From positions 3,286,001 to 3,350,000 of the forward strand of contig NZ_CP014137.1 in the NCBI RefSeq assembly GCF_002291445.1: 64,000 nucleotides of DNA, written 5' to 3'. Shown here in pieces: positions 1-9,202 of the stretch. This stretch comes from Brenneria goodwinii (GTDB lineage: Bacteria; Pseudomonadota; Gammaproteobacteria; Enterobacterales; Enterobacteriaceae). The position numbers were made by a program, and so were the translations under genes. Numbering within the stretch: the stretch's first letter is position 1; every line of letters begins with the position of its first letter. The notes beneath the pieces are model-generated. The model saw only the letters and a list, made by a program, of their open reading frames with translations, was not told the origin of the DNA and did not search any database.

Positions 1-1399
1 GCCCTAACGTCACCAGCTCCTGGGTCGCATGCAGCACGCGGGGATCTTCCCCTTCGGCCAGCACCACGCGACGGGGCTGCTTACGCGCCTGAGAGAACAC
101 CGGCTTCATAAACAGGTTGGTTTTATAAACGAACTGGGTCAGTTTCTCGATATAGACATCGAAATCTTCGATCGGCCGTGTCGCCACGCCGGAGTCCATC
201 GCCGCTTTCGCCACCGCGGGAGCGATTTTGATAATCAGCCGCGGATCGAACGGTTTTGGAATCAAATAATCCGGCCCGAACGACAGATCCTGATCGCCAT
301 AGGCGGAAGCCACTACCTCACTCTGCTCCGCCAGCGCCAGATTGGCGATGGCATGAACGCACGCCAACTTCATCTCTTCATTGATGGTGGTGGCGCCGAC
401 GTCCAGCGCGCCGCGGAAGATAAACGGGAAGCACAGTACGTTGTTCACTTGATTGGGGTAGTCGGAACGGCCGGTACAGATAATGGCGTCGGGACGCACT
501 TCTTTAGCCAGCGGCGGCAGAATTTCCGGTTCAGGATTCGCCAGCGCCAGGATCAGCGGATTCGGCGCCATGGTTTTCACCATCTCCTGCGTCAATACGC
601 CGGGACCGGAGCAACCGAGGAAAATATCGGCATCGGGAATAACATCCGCCAGCTTGCGCGTACCGTTATCATCGATAGCGTAAGCGGCTTTGGTTTCCGC
701 CATATTCTCTTCACGCCCTTTGTAAATCACGCCGCGCGAGTCGCACACCACGATGTTTTCGGGTTTCATACCCAGCGCCACCAGCAGGTTCAGGCAGGCG
801 ATGGAGGCCGCGCCGGCACCGGAAACCACCAAGCGCACGTCAGCGATCTTTTTCTCCACCACTCGCAGCCCGTTCAGTACCGCCGCGGTACAGATAATGG
901 CCGTACCGTGCTGATCGTCGTGGAATACCGGGATCTTCATCCGTTCGCGCAGTTTCTTCTCGATGTAGAAACATTCCGGCGCTTTGATATCTTCCAGATT
1001 GATACCGCCAAACGTCGGTTCCAGCGCAGCAACCACATCGATCAATTTGTCCGGATCCAGTTCATCGACTTCGATATCGAATACATCAATACCGGAGAAT
1101 TTTTTAAACAAGACCCCTTTCCCTTCCATGACAGGTTTACCCGCCAGCGCGCCGATGTTGCCAAGCCCAAGCACGGCCGTTCCGTTGGAGATCACCGCCA
1201 CCAGATTGCCTCGCGCGGTGTACTTGTAGGCGGCCAGCGGATCTTCGGCGATCTCCAGACAAGGGGCCGCGACACCGGGAGAGTACGCCAGGGCGAGATC
1301 GCGCTGGGTCGCCAGCGGTTTCGTCGGTGATACCTGAATTTTCCCCGGAACTGGGAACTGATGGAAATCCAATGCGCTCTGTTTCAGTTGTTCGTCCAT
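1..1399 (-). CDS. maeB: NADP-dependent malic enzyme, partial (C-terminus outside window)
   Basis: Converts malate to pyruvate and CO2 with NADP reduction in the cytoplasm. The reverse strand reads MDEQLKQSALDFHQFPVPG from the ATG at 1399, then the malic-enzyme segments AYSPGVAAPC, VFHDDQHGTA and VSGAGAASIACL, followed by LFLGCSGPGV and LALANPEPEI. After about residue 430 the text QPRRVVLAEGEDPRVLHA opens the phosphotransacetylase-like C-terminal domain typical of the long MaeB type (about 760 residues). The first 466 codons are visible; the rest lies before base 1. The large forward-strand open frame over this stretch is a shadow. A GC-rich enterobacterial gene with no sign of damage. Confidence 0.95.
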   Translation of the reverse strand, partial: MDEQLKQSALDFHQFPVPGKIQVSPTKPLATQRDLALAYSPGVAAPCLEIAEDPLAAYKYTARGNLVAVISNGTAVLGLGNIGALAGKPVMEGKGVLFKKFSGIDVFDIEVDELDPDKLIDVVAALEPTFGGINLEDIKAPECFYIEKKLRERMKIPVFHDDQHGTAIICTAAVLNGLRVVEKKIADVRLVVSGAGAASIACLNLLVALGMKPENIVVCDSRGVIYKGREENMAETKAAYAIDDNGTRKLADVIPDADIFLGCSGPGVLTQEMVKTMAPNPLILALANPEPEILPPLAKEVRPDAIICTGRSDYPNQVNNVLCFPFIFRGALDVGATTINEEMKLACVHAIANLALAEQSEVVASAYGDQDLSFGPDYLIPKPFDPRLIIKIAPAVAKAAMDSGVATRPIEDFDVYIEKLTQFVYKTNLFMKPVFSQARKQPRRVVLAEGEDPRVLHATQELVTLG

Positions 1400-1629
1400 T
1401 GTTACATCCTTTATCTGTTTTCGTTATGGAGCGGGAGGGAAGTGGCAGAAGGACAGTATAATGTGTGTGGTTTGTTAAACTTTGAAGGGCTGCAAAAACC
1501 GAGATCTAATTTCTCTTAATATAGTTACTATAATTAATTTACCAGCGGATTGTGATGGCTGAACGACAGCATAGTGAGTTTTTCGCTCCCACTATGCATG
1601 CAAGAGGACTTTCCGCGCTTGTTTTTCGC

Positions 1630-1655
1630 GCTCTGCAAAAGCCATGCTGCAGAGC
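1630..1655. repeat. Hairpin just downstream of nudK
   Basis: A perfect 8-bp inverted repeat, GCTCTGCA / TGCAGAGC, with a 10-nt loop lies 12 bases after the nudK stop (reading on the reverse strand). There is no uridine run, so it is either a Rho-independent terminator of poor quality or an mRNA-end stabilising hairpin. Confidence 0.4.
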
Positions 1656-1666
1656 GGAGGAAACCG

Positions 1667-2242
1667 TTACGCAAACCATCCCCGAATATAGGCATGCTGC
1701 AGCAGCATGATGGTTTTCGCATCTTTAATGCGCCCGTCGCTCACCATTGCCATAGCCTGGGTGAAGGGCAACTCCAGCACCTCGATGTCTTCATCCTCGA
1801 CGCCGCCGCCCAAATTGTCATGATCGGACTCATCATACTCAGCGGCGAAAAAATACACGCGCTCCGTCACCCCGCCGGGCGACATATAGGCATCAAATAG
1901 CCTTTCTACCTGACCGACCGCATAGCCGGTCTCTTCTATCGCCTCGTTACGGGCGCAGATTTCCGGCGAATGCTTATCCAGCATGCCGGCGCAGGCCTCA
2001 AGCAACATGCCGCTTTCGTTGCCATTCAGGTAGGTAGGAATGCGGAATTGCCGTGTCAGGATAACGGTTCCCTTGCGCCGGTTATACAGCAGGATTGTCG
2101 CGCCATCGCCTCGATCGTAAACCTCACGGATCTGACGCACGACCCCACCGTTCTTTCTTTTTAAATCAAAAACATATTTATGCAGGATAAACCAACGATC
2201 GGACAAAAGTTTCTTTTCGATGATATTGATTGGCGACGACAT
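1667..2242 (-). CDS. nudK: NUDIX hydrolase, GDP-mannose pyrophosphatase type
   Basis: A 191-residue NUDIX enzyme predicted to hydrolyse GDP-mannose and similar sugar nucleotides. The sequence follows the NudK pattern closely: EVYDRGDGATILLYN, the NUDIX box with REAIEE-like text RNEAIEETGY, then YMSPGGVTERVYFF and GGGVEDEDIEVLELPF. The ATG at 2242 (MSSPINIIEKKLLSD) gives the family length; an upstream in-frame ATG would add 19 residues running into the region before the LysR stop. It follows the LysR gene on the same strand by 43 bases, so the two may be co-transcribed, although nudK is not known to be a LysR target. Confidence 0.9.
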   Translation of the reverse strand: MSSPINIIEKKLLSDRWFILHKYVFDLKRKNGGVVRQIREVYDRGDGATILLYNRRKGTVILTRQFRIPTYLNGNESGMLLEACAGMLDKHSPEICARNEAIEETGYAVGQVERLFDAYMSPGGVTERVYFFAAEYDESDHDNLGGGVEDEDIEVLELPFTQAMAMVSDGRIKDAKTIMLLQHAYIRGWFA

Positions 2243-2285
2243 GAATAACCCCTGATAAAAATGGCAAACAGGCTTTAGTATGCGT

Positions 2286-3155
2286 TCAGACATGCTCATT
2301 CACAAAATCACGAAAACTCGCGACTAACATGCTTGTCTCACGGCTCTTCAGCCAGATCAACAGCGTATCGACCTCGCTGATGGCCGGATCGATGGGGTGA
2401 CTGCGAATCGCAAAGCTCTGCTCATATTGCCGTACAACATTCTCTGGCAGCATGGCAATCCCCATTCCGGACGCTACACACCCCAGAATCGCCTGAAAAG
2501 AGCCGAACTCCTGTAACACCGCGCCTGCCACCCCCTGCTGGCTGAGCCACTGCTCAAAACGGTAGCGGTAGTTACAACCGTTGCGAAACGACAGCGGTTT
2601 GATCACTTTCAGATCGGCCGCCGATTTCACCACGGGATGCGACCTGGCGGTGACCAATAGCAGCGTTTCCCGACACAGCACCGCAGAACTAAGTTTTTCA
2701 TGCGGCAACAGCGCATTGTCCGCCACAAATGCCACGTCCAGCTCGCAGTTCAACACCTGCTCGATAAGCAGCTCTGTCGGCAAGGTTTTCAGGCTCAATT
2801 CTACGCGCGGCATCTGACCGCTAAAGGCCGCCAGCAATGGCGGAAGCCGCGTCGCCGCGGTTGTCTCCATCGAACCAATACGCAGCAGCCCGGCTGCATG
2901 CTTTTCTTTCAGCGTGGCTTTCGCCTCATCCATCAGAGCCAGAATGCGATTGGTGTAGTTCAGAAGATATTCACCTTCCGAAGTGATATACAACCGGTTC
3001 TTTTCACGAATAAAAAGCGATACACCCAGGCTGGCCTCAAGTTTCTTAAGACGCGTGGTAACGTTGGACGAAACACAGTGAAGTCGGTTGGCCGCTTCCG
3101 CAACGGAACCGGTTTCCGCCACCGCCTTAAACATCCTTAGGGAAGAGCTATTCAT
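2286..3155 (-). CDS. LysR-family transcriptional regulator
   Basis: A 289-residue LysR protein. The N-terminus MNSSSLRMFKAVAETGSVAE and RLHCVSSNVTTRLKKLE is the winged helix-turn-helix (about residues 1-60), followed by the substrate-binding fold. The ATG at 3155 fits the family start; the open frame extends 11 residues further upstream. It is divergent from the FAD/NAD(P)-binding protein gene across a 492-bp gap, so that gene (and the tautomerase after it) is the natural candidate target. LysR proteins usually bind in such divergent gaps and respond to a small ligand; the ligand is unknown here. Confidence 0.88.
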   Translation of the reverse strand: MNSSSLRMFKAVAETGSVAEAANRLHCVSSNVTTRLKKLEASLGVSLFIREKNRLYITSEGEYLLNYTNRILALMDEAKATLKEKHAAGLLRIGSMETTAATRLPPLLAAFSGQMPRVELSLKTLPTELLIEQVLNCELDVAFVADNALLPHEKLSSAVLCRETLLLVTARSHPVVKSAADLKVIKPLSFRNGCNYRYRFEQWLSQQGVAGAVLQEFGSFQAILGCVASGMGIAMLPENVVRQYEQSFAIRSHPIDPAISEVDTLLIWLKSRETSMLVASFRDFVNEHV

Positions 3156-3647
3156 GTTGAAGCCTTCTCTTTTAATGAAGGAACGCATAAATAATATTCA
3201 CTGTTATTTATTACGCAAAAGGGCAGGATAACCATTAACAGGAAATGCTACTCACGCACATGAGTGATAAAAAATGGAAAAGGGAAATAGCGTCCGCGGT
3301 CTGAATCATCATCAGACAACCCTGTCTGGAATAATTATTCTGACGCTGAGGATGGGTATCGAACGATCCTTCGATACGCGGATAACACCCGATAAACAGA
3401 GGGTTGATGCATACAACATTATCTCTCGCAAAAGAATCAAACTGACCAACCGTACCGATCAATCCCTCCATTCTCCGCCGACCAGCTTATTACAATTCAT
3501 CCTAAATGCCGTCACACCCATAACCGCTAAAGGGGGACATTTGTCATTGCGACCGGCTTCTGCCAACGCAAACGCTGTAAAAAAACCGTAGTAAATATTT
3601 AAGCATGCTAATGGATTAAGGTTTAAATGATGTTAAGGAGACACAAA
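3156..3647. other. Divergent intergenic region, LysR / FAD protein
   Basis: About 490 bp without a convincing gene. Two overlapping short open frames on opposite strands (78 and 105 codons) have no recognisable domain and no good ribosome site. The stretch presumably carries the divergent promoters and the LysR operator; no clear T-N11-A palindrome could be assigned by eye. Confidence 0.5.
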
Positions 3648-5513
3648 ATGCCTCGAACCACGATCGCAATTCTGGGAATGGGCCCCCGAGGATTGAGTAT
3701 TCTAGAACGCCTTATCACCCTCTATCATCACTATCCACAATCAGGCAAGATCGATATTTTGCTCGTCGACCCTAACGAGATGGGAACAGGCGCGCATAGT
3801 CCGCAACAGCCCGATCATCTATTGGTCAACACCGTAGCCTGCCAGATCACCCTGTTTGGCGATACCACCGTCAAGGATGCCGGTCCGACTCGCAGCGGTC
3901 CCTGCTTTTATCAGTGGGCCACCGAGCAGGGCTACCGTCATATCGACGGACATATTGTACGTGCCACAGAAGGTGGCCGGGCTATTCAACCGAATGACTA
4001 TCTACCGCGCCGCCTGCTGGGGGAATATCTTTCCTGGGCCTACCGCGAGCTCATCCGCGAACTGCCGCCCGGTCTAAATGTCCGGCAGTTGCCTCTGCGC
4101 GCCGTTAACCTGTACCTGCGCGACGACGGCAAGACCGACATCTTGCTGGAGGAAGGCGTTCAATTTAGCGCCGACTTTATCTATATAACCACCGGTCACG
4201 GCAAGAACATGCCTTCTCTGGATGATCACTGCCTGCAACAATTCGTCTCGGCCAACCAGTCGAATAACCCCCGGTTACAGTATTACGCCACGCCCTATCC
4301 GATGTCCGCGTTGGACGCCATCTCCCCCGATACACGGGTTCTAGTGCAGGGAATAGGACTGACCGCCTATGACGTGCTATCACAGCTCACTTATGGCCGA
4401 GGCGGCGTCTTTACTGAAAAAGAGGGTCGTCTGAGCTATACGCCCAGCGGCCGCGAGCCAAAGATTGCTCTTTTTTCACGTCAGGCGCTCCCTTTCAGTA
4501 GCCGAGGCACCAACCAGAAAGGCGTGGGCGGGCAATATACGCCGTCGTTTCTGACCATTGAGGCCATCCGGCAGCTACGCGCACAAAACAGTATCGCCTC
4601 CGGCTCGCCTCAACTGGATTTTGAAAAACAGATCCTGCCGCTGCTGCTAAAAGAAATGAGCTATGTCTACCGCTGCACTTTACAAGGCAATAGGCTGGAA
4701 CCGGCAAGCTATCAAGTGAGTGCTGAGGAGAGTCAAGCGATTCAGACGCTGCTGTATCCGCATCAGGACAAGACATTTTCGTCATTATGCGAGTATTCGC
4801 GCTTCTTCGCCGCACACTTGGAAGATGACCTCGCTGCCGCCGAGGCGGGAAATGTCGAAGGCGCGGTGAAAGCCGCCACCGACGTGATCCGCGATGTGCG
4901 GGATATTCTACGCGCCGCGATCGATTTCGGCGGGCTAACGGCCGCCTCGCACCGTCGTTTTCTCGAACACTTCGGCCCCCTTTTCAACCGCATTGCCGTA
5001 GGACCGCCCAAACAGCGGAATCAGGAACTACAAGCGCTGATGAACGCGGGTATCGTGACGCTGGCGGGCGGGCCATCGACTACGCTGGTACTCAACGCAC
5101 GTTCAGGCTGTTTTGAAACCCATTCGACTTTTACCGGCGAAGTTCGTCTGGTTGAGAGCGACGTGTTGATTAAAGCCAAAATCGACAGTTTCTCGCCTTT
5201 ATACGACGACTCTTCGTTCATTCGCAATCTCACCGCGCAAGGCATTTTCCGGCCATACATCAATCAGGGATTTCATCCTGGCGGCATTGATATTGACCGC
5301 CATCAACATCCGATAAACAGTAAGGGCCGGGGGTTAACCACGCTGTGGGCGCTGGGCAATCTGGCCGAAGGACCAAACTTTTATACGTACGTTTTACCAC
5401 GTCCCCTGGTCAACTCACGAGCGATACGGGATGCCGGACAATGCGTTATCAATATGTATCAGCAGCTACTGAGCCGCCGTTCCGTCAATGGCTTGCCGGT
5501 CTACGAATGCTGA
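3648..5513 (+). CDS. FAD/NAD(P)-binding protein (NAD_binding_9-like)
   Basis: A 621-residue protein with an N-terminal dinucleotide-binding motif (AILGMGPRGLSILERL, about residues 6-21) and the TGHG segment near residue 182, as in the large FAD-NAD(P)-binding family sometimes annotated as flavin oxidoreductases of unknown substrate. No signal peptide or membrane segment is seen, so it is probably cytoplasmic. The start at 3648 is preferred over ATG 3627 because TAAGGAG lies 8 bases upstream of it. A tautomerase-family gene follows 112 bp downstream and a LysR gene is divergent upstream, suggesting a small inducible pathway acting on an aromatic or keto compound. The exact reaction cannot be stated. 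Confidence 0.75.
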   Translation: MPRTTIAILGMGPRGLSILERLITLYHHYPQSGKIDILLVDPNEMGTGAHSPQQPDHLLVNTVACQITLFGDTTVKDAGPTRSGPCFYQWATEQGYRHIDGHIVRATEGGRAIQPNDYLPRRLLGEYLSWAYRELIRELPPGLNVRQLPLRAVNLYLRDDGKTDILLEEGVQFSADFIYITTGHGKNMPSLDDHCLQQFVSANQSNNPRLQYYATPYPMSALDAISPDTRVLVQGIGLTAYDVLSQLTYGRGGVFTEKEGRLSYTPSGREPKIALFSRQALPFSSRGTNQKGVGGQYTPSFLTIEAIRQLRAQNSIASGSPQLDFEKQILPLLLKEMSYVYRCTLQGNRLEPASYQVSAEESQAIQTLLYPHQDKTFSSLCEYSRFFAAHLEDDLAAAEAGNVEGAVKAATDVIRDVRDILRAAIDFGGLTAASHRRFLEHFGPLFNRIAVGPPKQRNQELQALMNAGIVTLAGGPSTTLVLNARSGCFETHSTFTGEVRLVESDVLIKAKIDSFSPLYDDSSFIRNLTAQGIFRPYINQGFHPGGIDIDRHQHPINSKGRGLTTLWALGNLAEGPNFYTYVLPRPLVNSRAIRDAGQCVINMYQQLLSRRSVNGLPVYEC

Positions 5514-5571
5514 ACGCATAGCCACTTCCCGTTGGCAGGCAATACCGGTGTTACGTTTTGATCTTTAACGT

Positions 5572-5599
5572 CTTAGCGCTCATTTCTCTGAGCGCTAAG
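5572..5599. repeat. Perfect 11-bp hairpin between FAD protein and tautomerase
   Basis: CTTAGCGCTCA pairs with TGAGCGCTAAG around a 6-nt loop. With no thymidine run it is more likely an mRNA-stabilising or weakly terminating structure that would set different expression levels for the two genes. Confidence 0.5.
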
Positions 5600-5625
5600 G
5601 CTCTTCAGTAACTCATGGAGATCTT

Positions 5626-5829
5626 ATGCCTTACGTAAACATTAAAATCACGAAGGAAGGCGTTACCGCCGAACAGAAACGGCAGTTAATGGAAGGCGCA
5701 ACGCAGCTTTTGGTGGATGTGTTGAACAAAAATCCCAAGACCACTATCGTGGTCATAGAGGAAGTTGACACAGACAATTGGGGAATTGGCGGCATCCCGG
5801 TCACCGAGTTGAGAAAGGCTAGCAGTTAG
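5626..5829 (+). CDS. 4-oxalocrotonate tautomerase family protein
   Basis: A 67-residue protein starting MPYVNIKITKEGVTAEQK. After Met removal, Pro-1 would be the catalytic base of the 4-OT/MIF tautomerase superfamily, which interconverts enol and keto acids as small oligomers. The length matches single-domain 4-OT proteins, and WGIGGIPV near residue 50 fits the family's C-terminal part. A ribosome site (GGAGAT) lies 7-8 bases upstream. It shares a strand with the FAD/NAD(P)-binding protein and probably its operon, and is convergent with mntH. The natural substrate is unknown. Confidence 0.85.
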   Translation: MPYVNIKITKEGVTAEQKRQLMEGATQLLVDVLNKNPKTTIVVIEEVDTDNWGIGGIPVTELRKASS

Positions 5830-5871
5830 CCCGACTAGCGGCGCAGCAGACGTGGCGCCGTTCATCCTGTT

Positions 5872-7110
5872 CTATTTGCCCAGCGCGCTGCCGATTAGCA
5901 GGTAAAGGTTCAGCGAAATCACCAGCACCACAATCACTTTCCCGGCATTTTGCACCAACCGGCTGTTTACCAAGTTCCCCATTAATTCCCGATTGCCGGT
6001 AAATGCCAGCAAAGGAATCAACGCCAGCGCGATGCCGAAACTCAGGATAACCTGGCTAACCACCAATACCCGAGTCGGATCCATTCCCGACAGAATGACG
6101 ATAAATGATGGCAACATGGTGACGGTTCGGCGCACCCACAGCGGAATATGAAAACGAACGAAACCTTGCATGACAACCTGCCCGGCCAAGGTACCGACAA
6201 CGGTCGAAGAAAGCCCGGCCACCACCAGGCTCAGGCCGAAAATAGTCGCCGCCGCTTTTCCCAGCAGAGGTTCAAGCGTCAAATAAGCGCGATCCAGATC
6301 GACAATATTTTGATTACCGCTGTAATGAAAAGCCGCGGCGGCGGTCGCCATCATCGCCAGGTTTACAAACCCGGCGATAGTCATGGCGATAGCGACATCG
6401 ACTTTCGTCGCGGAATAACGTTCGGCGCGCGAGTGCCCGCCCTCATGTTGCGTAAGGGATGAATGCAGGTAAATCACATGCGGCATAATGGTGGCCCCCA
6501 GCACGCCCGCCGCCAGAAAAACCGCCTCGGAAGTCGGCAGACTGGGAATAACGATCCCTTTGGTCAGGGCGGCCAGTTCAGGCCGTGAGAACACCAGTTC
6601 GACAATGTAAGCCGCGGCGACAAACAGCAATAACCCGCCAATCACCATTTCCAACGGCTTCTGTCCGCGCCGTTGCAGCATCAAAATCAGAAAGGTGGCG
6701 ATACCGGTGAGAATGGCGCCTTCCAGCAAAGATACGCCTAACAGCAGTTTGAAACCGATGGCGGCGCCGATGAATTCAGCCAGATCGGTCGCCATCGCGA
6801 TGATCTCGGCCTGCACCCAATAGGCCCAGACGGCGGGCCGCGGAAAACGATCGCGGATCAGTTCAGCCAGGTTTTTACCGGTGGCGATGCCCAACTTGGC
6901 CGACAGCAGCTGTATCAACATCGCCATGATATTGGCCCACACCACGACCCACAGCAGGGTATAGCCATAGGCGGCGCCAGACTGAATATTGGTCGCGAAG
7001 TTGCCTGGATCGATGTAACCGATCGCCGCAATAAACGCAGGCCCCATCAAAGAAAGTTTAATTTTTCTTGATGTTCGGCTTGCTGACTCGGCGACGCGAC
7101 TACTCGGCAT
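5872..7110 (-). CDS. mntH: Nramp-family Mn2+/H+ symporter
   Basis: A 412-residue inner-membrane protein of the Nramp family that imports Mn2+ (and Fe2+) with protons. The signature GYIDPGNFATNIQSG (about residues 32-46) supplies the metal-binding Asp and Asn of helix 1, and MPHVIYLHSS near residue 210 supplies the helix 6 Met and the conserved His pair region. About eleven hydrophobic segments are visible. Length and motifs match enterobacterial MntH. The upstream gap carries a perfect palindrome of the Fur type, in line with known Fur and MntR control of mntH in enterobacteria. It converges on the tautomerase gene. Confidence 0.95.
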   Translation of the reverse strand: MPSSRVAESASRTSRKIKLSLMGPAFIAAIGYIDPGNFATNIQSGAAYGYTLLWVVVWANIMAMLIQLLSAKLGIATGKNLAELIRDRFPRPAVWAYWVQAEIIAMATDLAEFIGAAIGFKLLLGVSLLEGAILTGIATFLILMLQRRGQKPLEMVIGGLLLFVAAAYIVELVFSRPELAALTKGIVIPSLPTSEAVFLAAGVLGATIMPHVIYLHSSLTQHEGGHSRAERYSATKVDVAIAMTIAGFVNLAMMATAAAAFHYSGNQNIVDLDRAYLTLEPLLGKAAATIFGLSLVVAGLSSTVVGTLAGQVVMQGFVRFHIPLWVRRTVTMLPSFIVILSGMDPTRVLVVSQVILSFGIALALIPLLAFTGNRELMGNLVNSRLVQNAGKVIVVLVISLNLYLLIGSALGK

Positions 7111-7153
7111 AGTATGACCCTTCTAACTCTGTTGTTTTATCACTCTCACAGAA

Positions 7154-7170
7154 TTGATAATGATTATCAA
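7154..7170. promoter_or_regulatory. Fur-box-like palindrome upstream of mntH
   Basis: TTGATAATGATTATCAA is a perfect palindrome with 8-bp arms around one central base and contains the Fur half-site core GATAAT twice in inverted order. It lies 44 bases upstream of the mntH start, where a metal-responsive operator is expected. MntR sites are less AT-rich, so Fur is the better guess. Confidence 0.75.
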
Positions 7171-7283
7171 GTGCATTTAGAATGGCGACACCAATTCTTT
7201 TGATAGGTAATGGTGATGATGATCGATAAAAACAATAAAAAACACTCTTTTAATAAAAAAATATTAACAAAATATAAACAAAA

Positions 7284-7305
7284 AACCCATGCCGAAGCAT
7301 GGGTT
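7284..7305 (-). terminator. Rho-independent terminator (reverse strand)
   Basis: On the reverse strand AACCCATGC and GCATGGGTT form a 9-bp stem capped by a TTCG tetraloop and followed by TTTTGTTT. It faces the transcript leaving grpE, about 290 bp after the grpE stop, with a palindromic repeat between. Confidence 0.75.
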
Positions 7306-7457
7306 CAGACTGCCGACAAAGGGCTCTCAAACAATAGCGGATCGTAGGAAAGAGCGGCTCTCCTGCACCGAGCCGCCAGCAGATCCCCGCCTGCTGCCGC
7401 AGATACCGTGTTGAACATCGGTCGTCAAGCCGCTTTCTTCCGGCGGACTCTCACTCT

Positions 7458-7541
7458 CGTCGTTCCCGCGCAGGCGGGAATCAGCCGATGAATGTTTACG
7501 GTTCAGTGGCGGATCCCCGCCTACTACTGCGGGGATGACGG
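7458..7541. repeat. Dispersed palindromic (REP-like) repeat, copy 1
   Basis: Contains two GC-rich hairpins, one around CCCGCGCAGGCGGG and one around CCCCGCCTACTACTGCGGGG, separated by a linker starting ATCAGCCGATGA. The same arrangement occurs at 46060-46150 and 49348-49438, with some divergence. It fits the extragenic palindrome class found downstream of genes in this group of bacteria. Confidence 0.8.
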
Positions 7542-7591
7542 AGGGCAACGATCACGGGGACGACGTATATGATGCGCCGTCTACCCGCTCA

Positions 7592-8173
7592 TCAGGCCTT
7601 CGCTTTAGATACCGCCACCATCGCCGGGCGCAGTAGACGTCCATTAAGCGTGTAGCCTTTCTGCATCACCATCATGACGTGATTTGGCTGATGGTCGTCG
7701 GACTCCAGCATGGTCATTGCCTGATGGACTTCGGGATTAAAGGGAACATTCACATCCTCAATCACCTCAATGCCGAACTTATGTACGGCATCCAGCAACG
7801 ATTTCAGCGTCAGCTCAATACCTTCAACCATGGGAGCCAGCGCTTCGTTGGATTTGTCAGCCAAATCCAGAGCGCGTTCCAGGTTGTCGATGACCGGTAA
7901 CATTTCGCTGGCGAATTTTTCCACCGCGAATTTATGCGCCTTCTCAACATCCATTTCCGCACGACGGCGGATATTATCGGCTTCGGCCCGGGCACGCAGG
8001 ACGTTATCACGCTCACGCTGTTGCAATTCGCTCAATTGAGCCTCCAGCTCGGCAATCCGCTCGTCTCGTGGATCGGCGGCGTCCGCCGTCGCGCTTTCCT
8101 GTGGTTGCCCTTTTGCAGTATCCATTTGATCCAAGACTTGCTCGTCAGGCGTGTTCTGTTCTTTACTACTCAT
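7592..8173 (-). CDS. grpE: Nucleotide exchange factor for DnaK
   Basis: A 193-residue GrpE. It releases ADP from DnaK and acts as a thermosensor in the cytoplasm. The acidic N-terminus (MSSKEQNTPDEQ) leads into a coiled coil with RIAELEAQLSELQQRERD, then NIRRRAEMDVEKAHKFA, and the C-terminal beta domain ends VMMVMQKGYTLNGRLLRPAM. Length equals the enterobacterial standard. It is divergent from nadK with a 132-bp gap holding a heat-shock promoter, the usual arrangement in Enterobacterales. Confidence 0.97.
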   Translation of the reverse strand: MSSKEQNTPDEQVLDQMDTAKGQPQESATADAADPRDERIAELEAQLSELQQRERDNVLRARAEADNIRRRAEMDVEKAHKFAVEKFASEMLPVIDNLERALDLADKSNEALAPMVEGIELTLKSLLDAVHKFGIEVIEDVNVPFNPEVHQAMTMLESDDHQPNHVMMVMQKGYTLNGRLLRPAMVAVSKAKA

Positions 8174-8213
8174 GAAATTCTCCGCGTTTTAGCATTAATC
8201 TCGCTAATTGCTT

Positions 8214-8244
8214 ATTATGGGGATCAATACCGGGGATTCAAGGG
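8214..8244 (-). promoter_or_regulatory. Sigma-32 promoter of grpE
   Basis: On the reverse strand CCCTTGAA (-35) and CCCCATAAT (-10) are separated by 14 bases, an almost ideal RpoH promoter. It lies 41-71 bases upstream of the grpE ATG. Confidence 0.85.
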
Positions 8245-8305
8245 AACCAGTCAGATATTGATTTTCCACGATACCGGGCACATCTCGTCGAGGATAACGA
8301 CCGCA

Positions 8306-9184
8306 ATGAATAAACCGTTTAATTGCATTGGCATAGTCGGTCACCCGCGCCACCCCACTGCGCTGGCGACCCATGAAATGCTCTATCATTGGCTGACCGG
8401 CAAAGGTTATTCAGTGTTTGTTGAACAGCAGATCGCCCTCGATCTTAACCTGAAGGACGCGCAAACCGGCAGCCTGGCCGATATCGGACAAAAAGCCGAT
8501 CTCGCCGTCGTGGTCGGCGGCGACGGCAATATGCTGGGCGCGGCCCGGGTATTATCACGCTATGACATCCAGGTTATCGGCGTTAACCGCGGCAATCTCG
8601 GATTTTTGACCGACCTGGACCCCGATCACGCGCAGCAGCAACTTTCCGATGTGTTAAACGGCCAGTATCTGAGCGAACGCCGCTTTATGCTGGAAGCGCG
8701 TATCTGCCGCGCCGATCAACCCAGCAGCAGCAGCACCGCCATTAATGAAGTGGTGCTTCACCCCGGCAAAGTGGCGCACATGATTGAATTCGAAGTCTAT
8801 ATTGACGATAACTTCGCTTTCTCTCAACGCTCGGACGGCCTGATCATCTCCACGCCAACCGGCTCGACCGCCTACTCCTTATCCGGCGGCGGCCCGATCC
8901 TGACGCCCTCGCTGGATGCCATCACACTCGTGCCGATGTTTCCCCATACGCTCTCGGCCCGGCCGTTGGTCATTAACGGCAGCAGCAGCATCCGGTTAAA
9001 GTTTTCCCACATCACCAGCGATTTGGAAATCAGCTGCGATAGCCAGATTTCACTCCCCATACAGGAAAAGGAAGAGGTGCTTATTCGCCGCAGCGAATAT
9101 TCCCTCAACCTGATACACCCAAAAAATTACAACTATTTCAATACGTTAAGCACAAAACTCGGCTGGTCTAAAAAATTATTCTAA
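8306..9184 (+). CDS. nadK: NAD kinase
   Basis: Phosphorylates NAD to NADP with ATP in the cytoplasm. The ATG at 8306 gives 292 residues, the E. coli length; longer upstream extension of the frame overlaps grpE antisense and is not coding. The substrate motif VVGGDGNMLGAAR (about residues 69-81) and the second signature STPTGSTAYSLSGGGP are intact, as is the conserved NEVVLH segment. It precedes recN on the same strand by 85 bp, a conserved pairing. Confidence 0.97.
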   Translation: MNKPFNCIGIVGHPRHPTALATHEMLYHWLTGKGYSVFVEQQIALDLNLKDAQTGSLADIGQKADLAVVVGGDGNMLGAARVLSRYDIQVIGVNRGNLGFLTDLDPDHAQQQLSDVLNGQYLSERRFMLEARICRADQPSSSSTAINEVVLHPGKVAHMIEFEVYIDDNFAFSQRSDGLIISTPTGSTAYSLSGGGPILTPSLDAITLVPMFPHTLSARPLVINGSSSIRLKFSHITSDLEISCDSQISLPIQEKEEVLIRRSEYSLNLIHPKNYNYFNTLSTKLGWSKKLF

Positions 9185-9202
9185 AATCGACGCTCACCAC
9201 TT

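Noticed and set aside
29..1330. 433-codon forward open frame
   Set aside because: It is antisense to maeB, whose protein motifs read cleanly on the reverse strand. High GC at third positions keeps the antisense frame open.
3274..3591. 105-codon ORF in the gap before the FAD protein
   Set aside because: No ribosome site, no domain, and it overlaps an equally unconvincing reverse frame.
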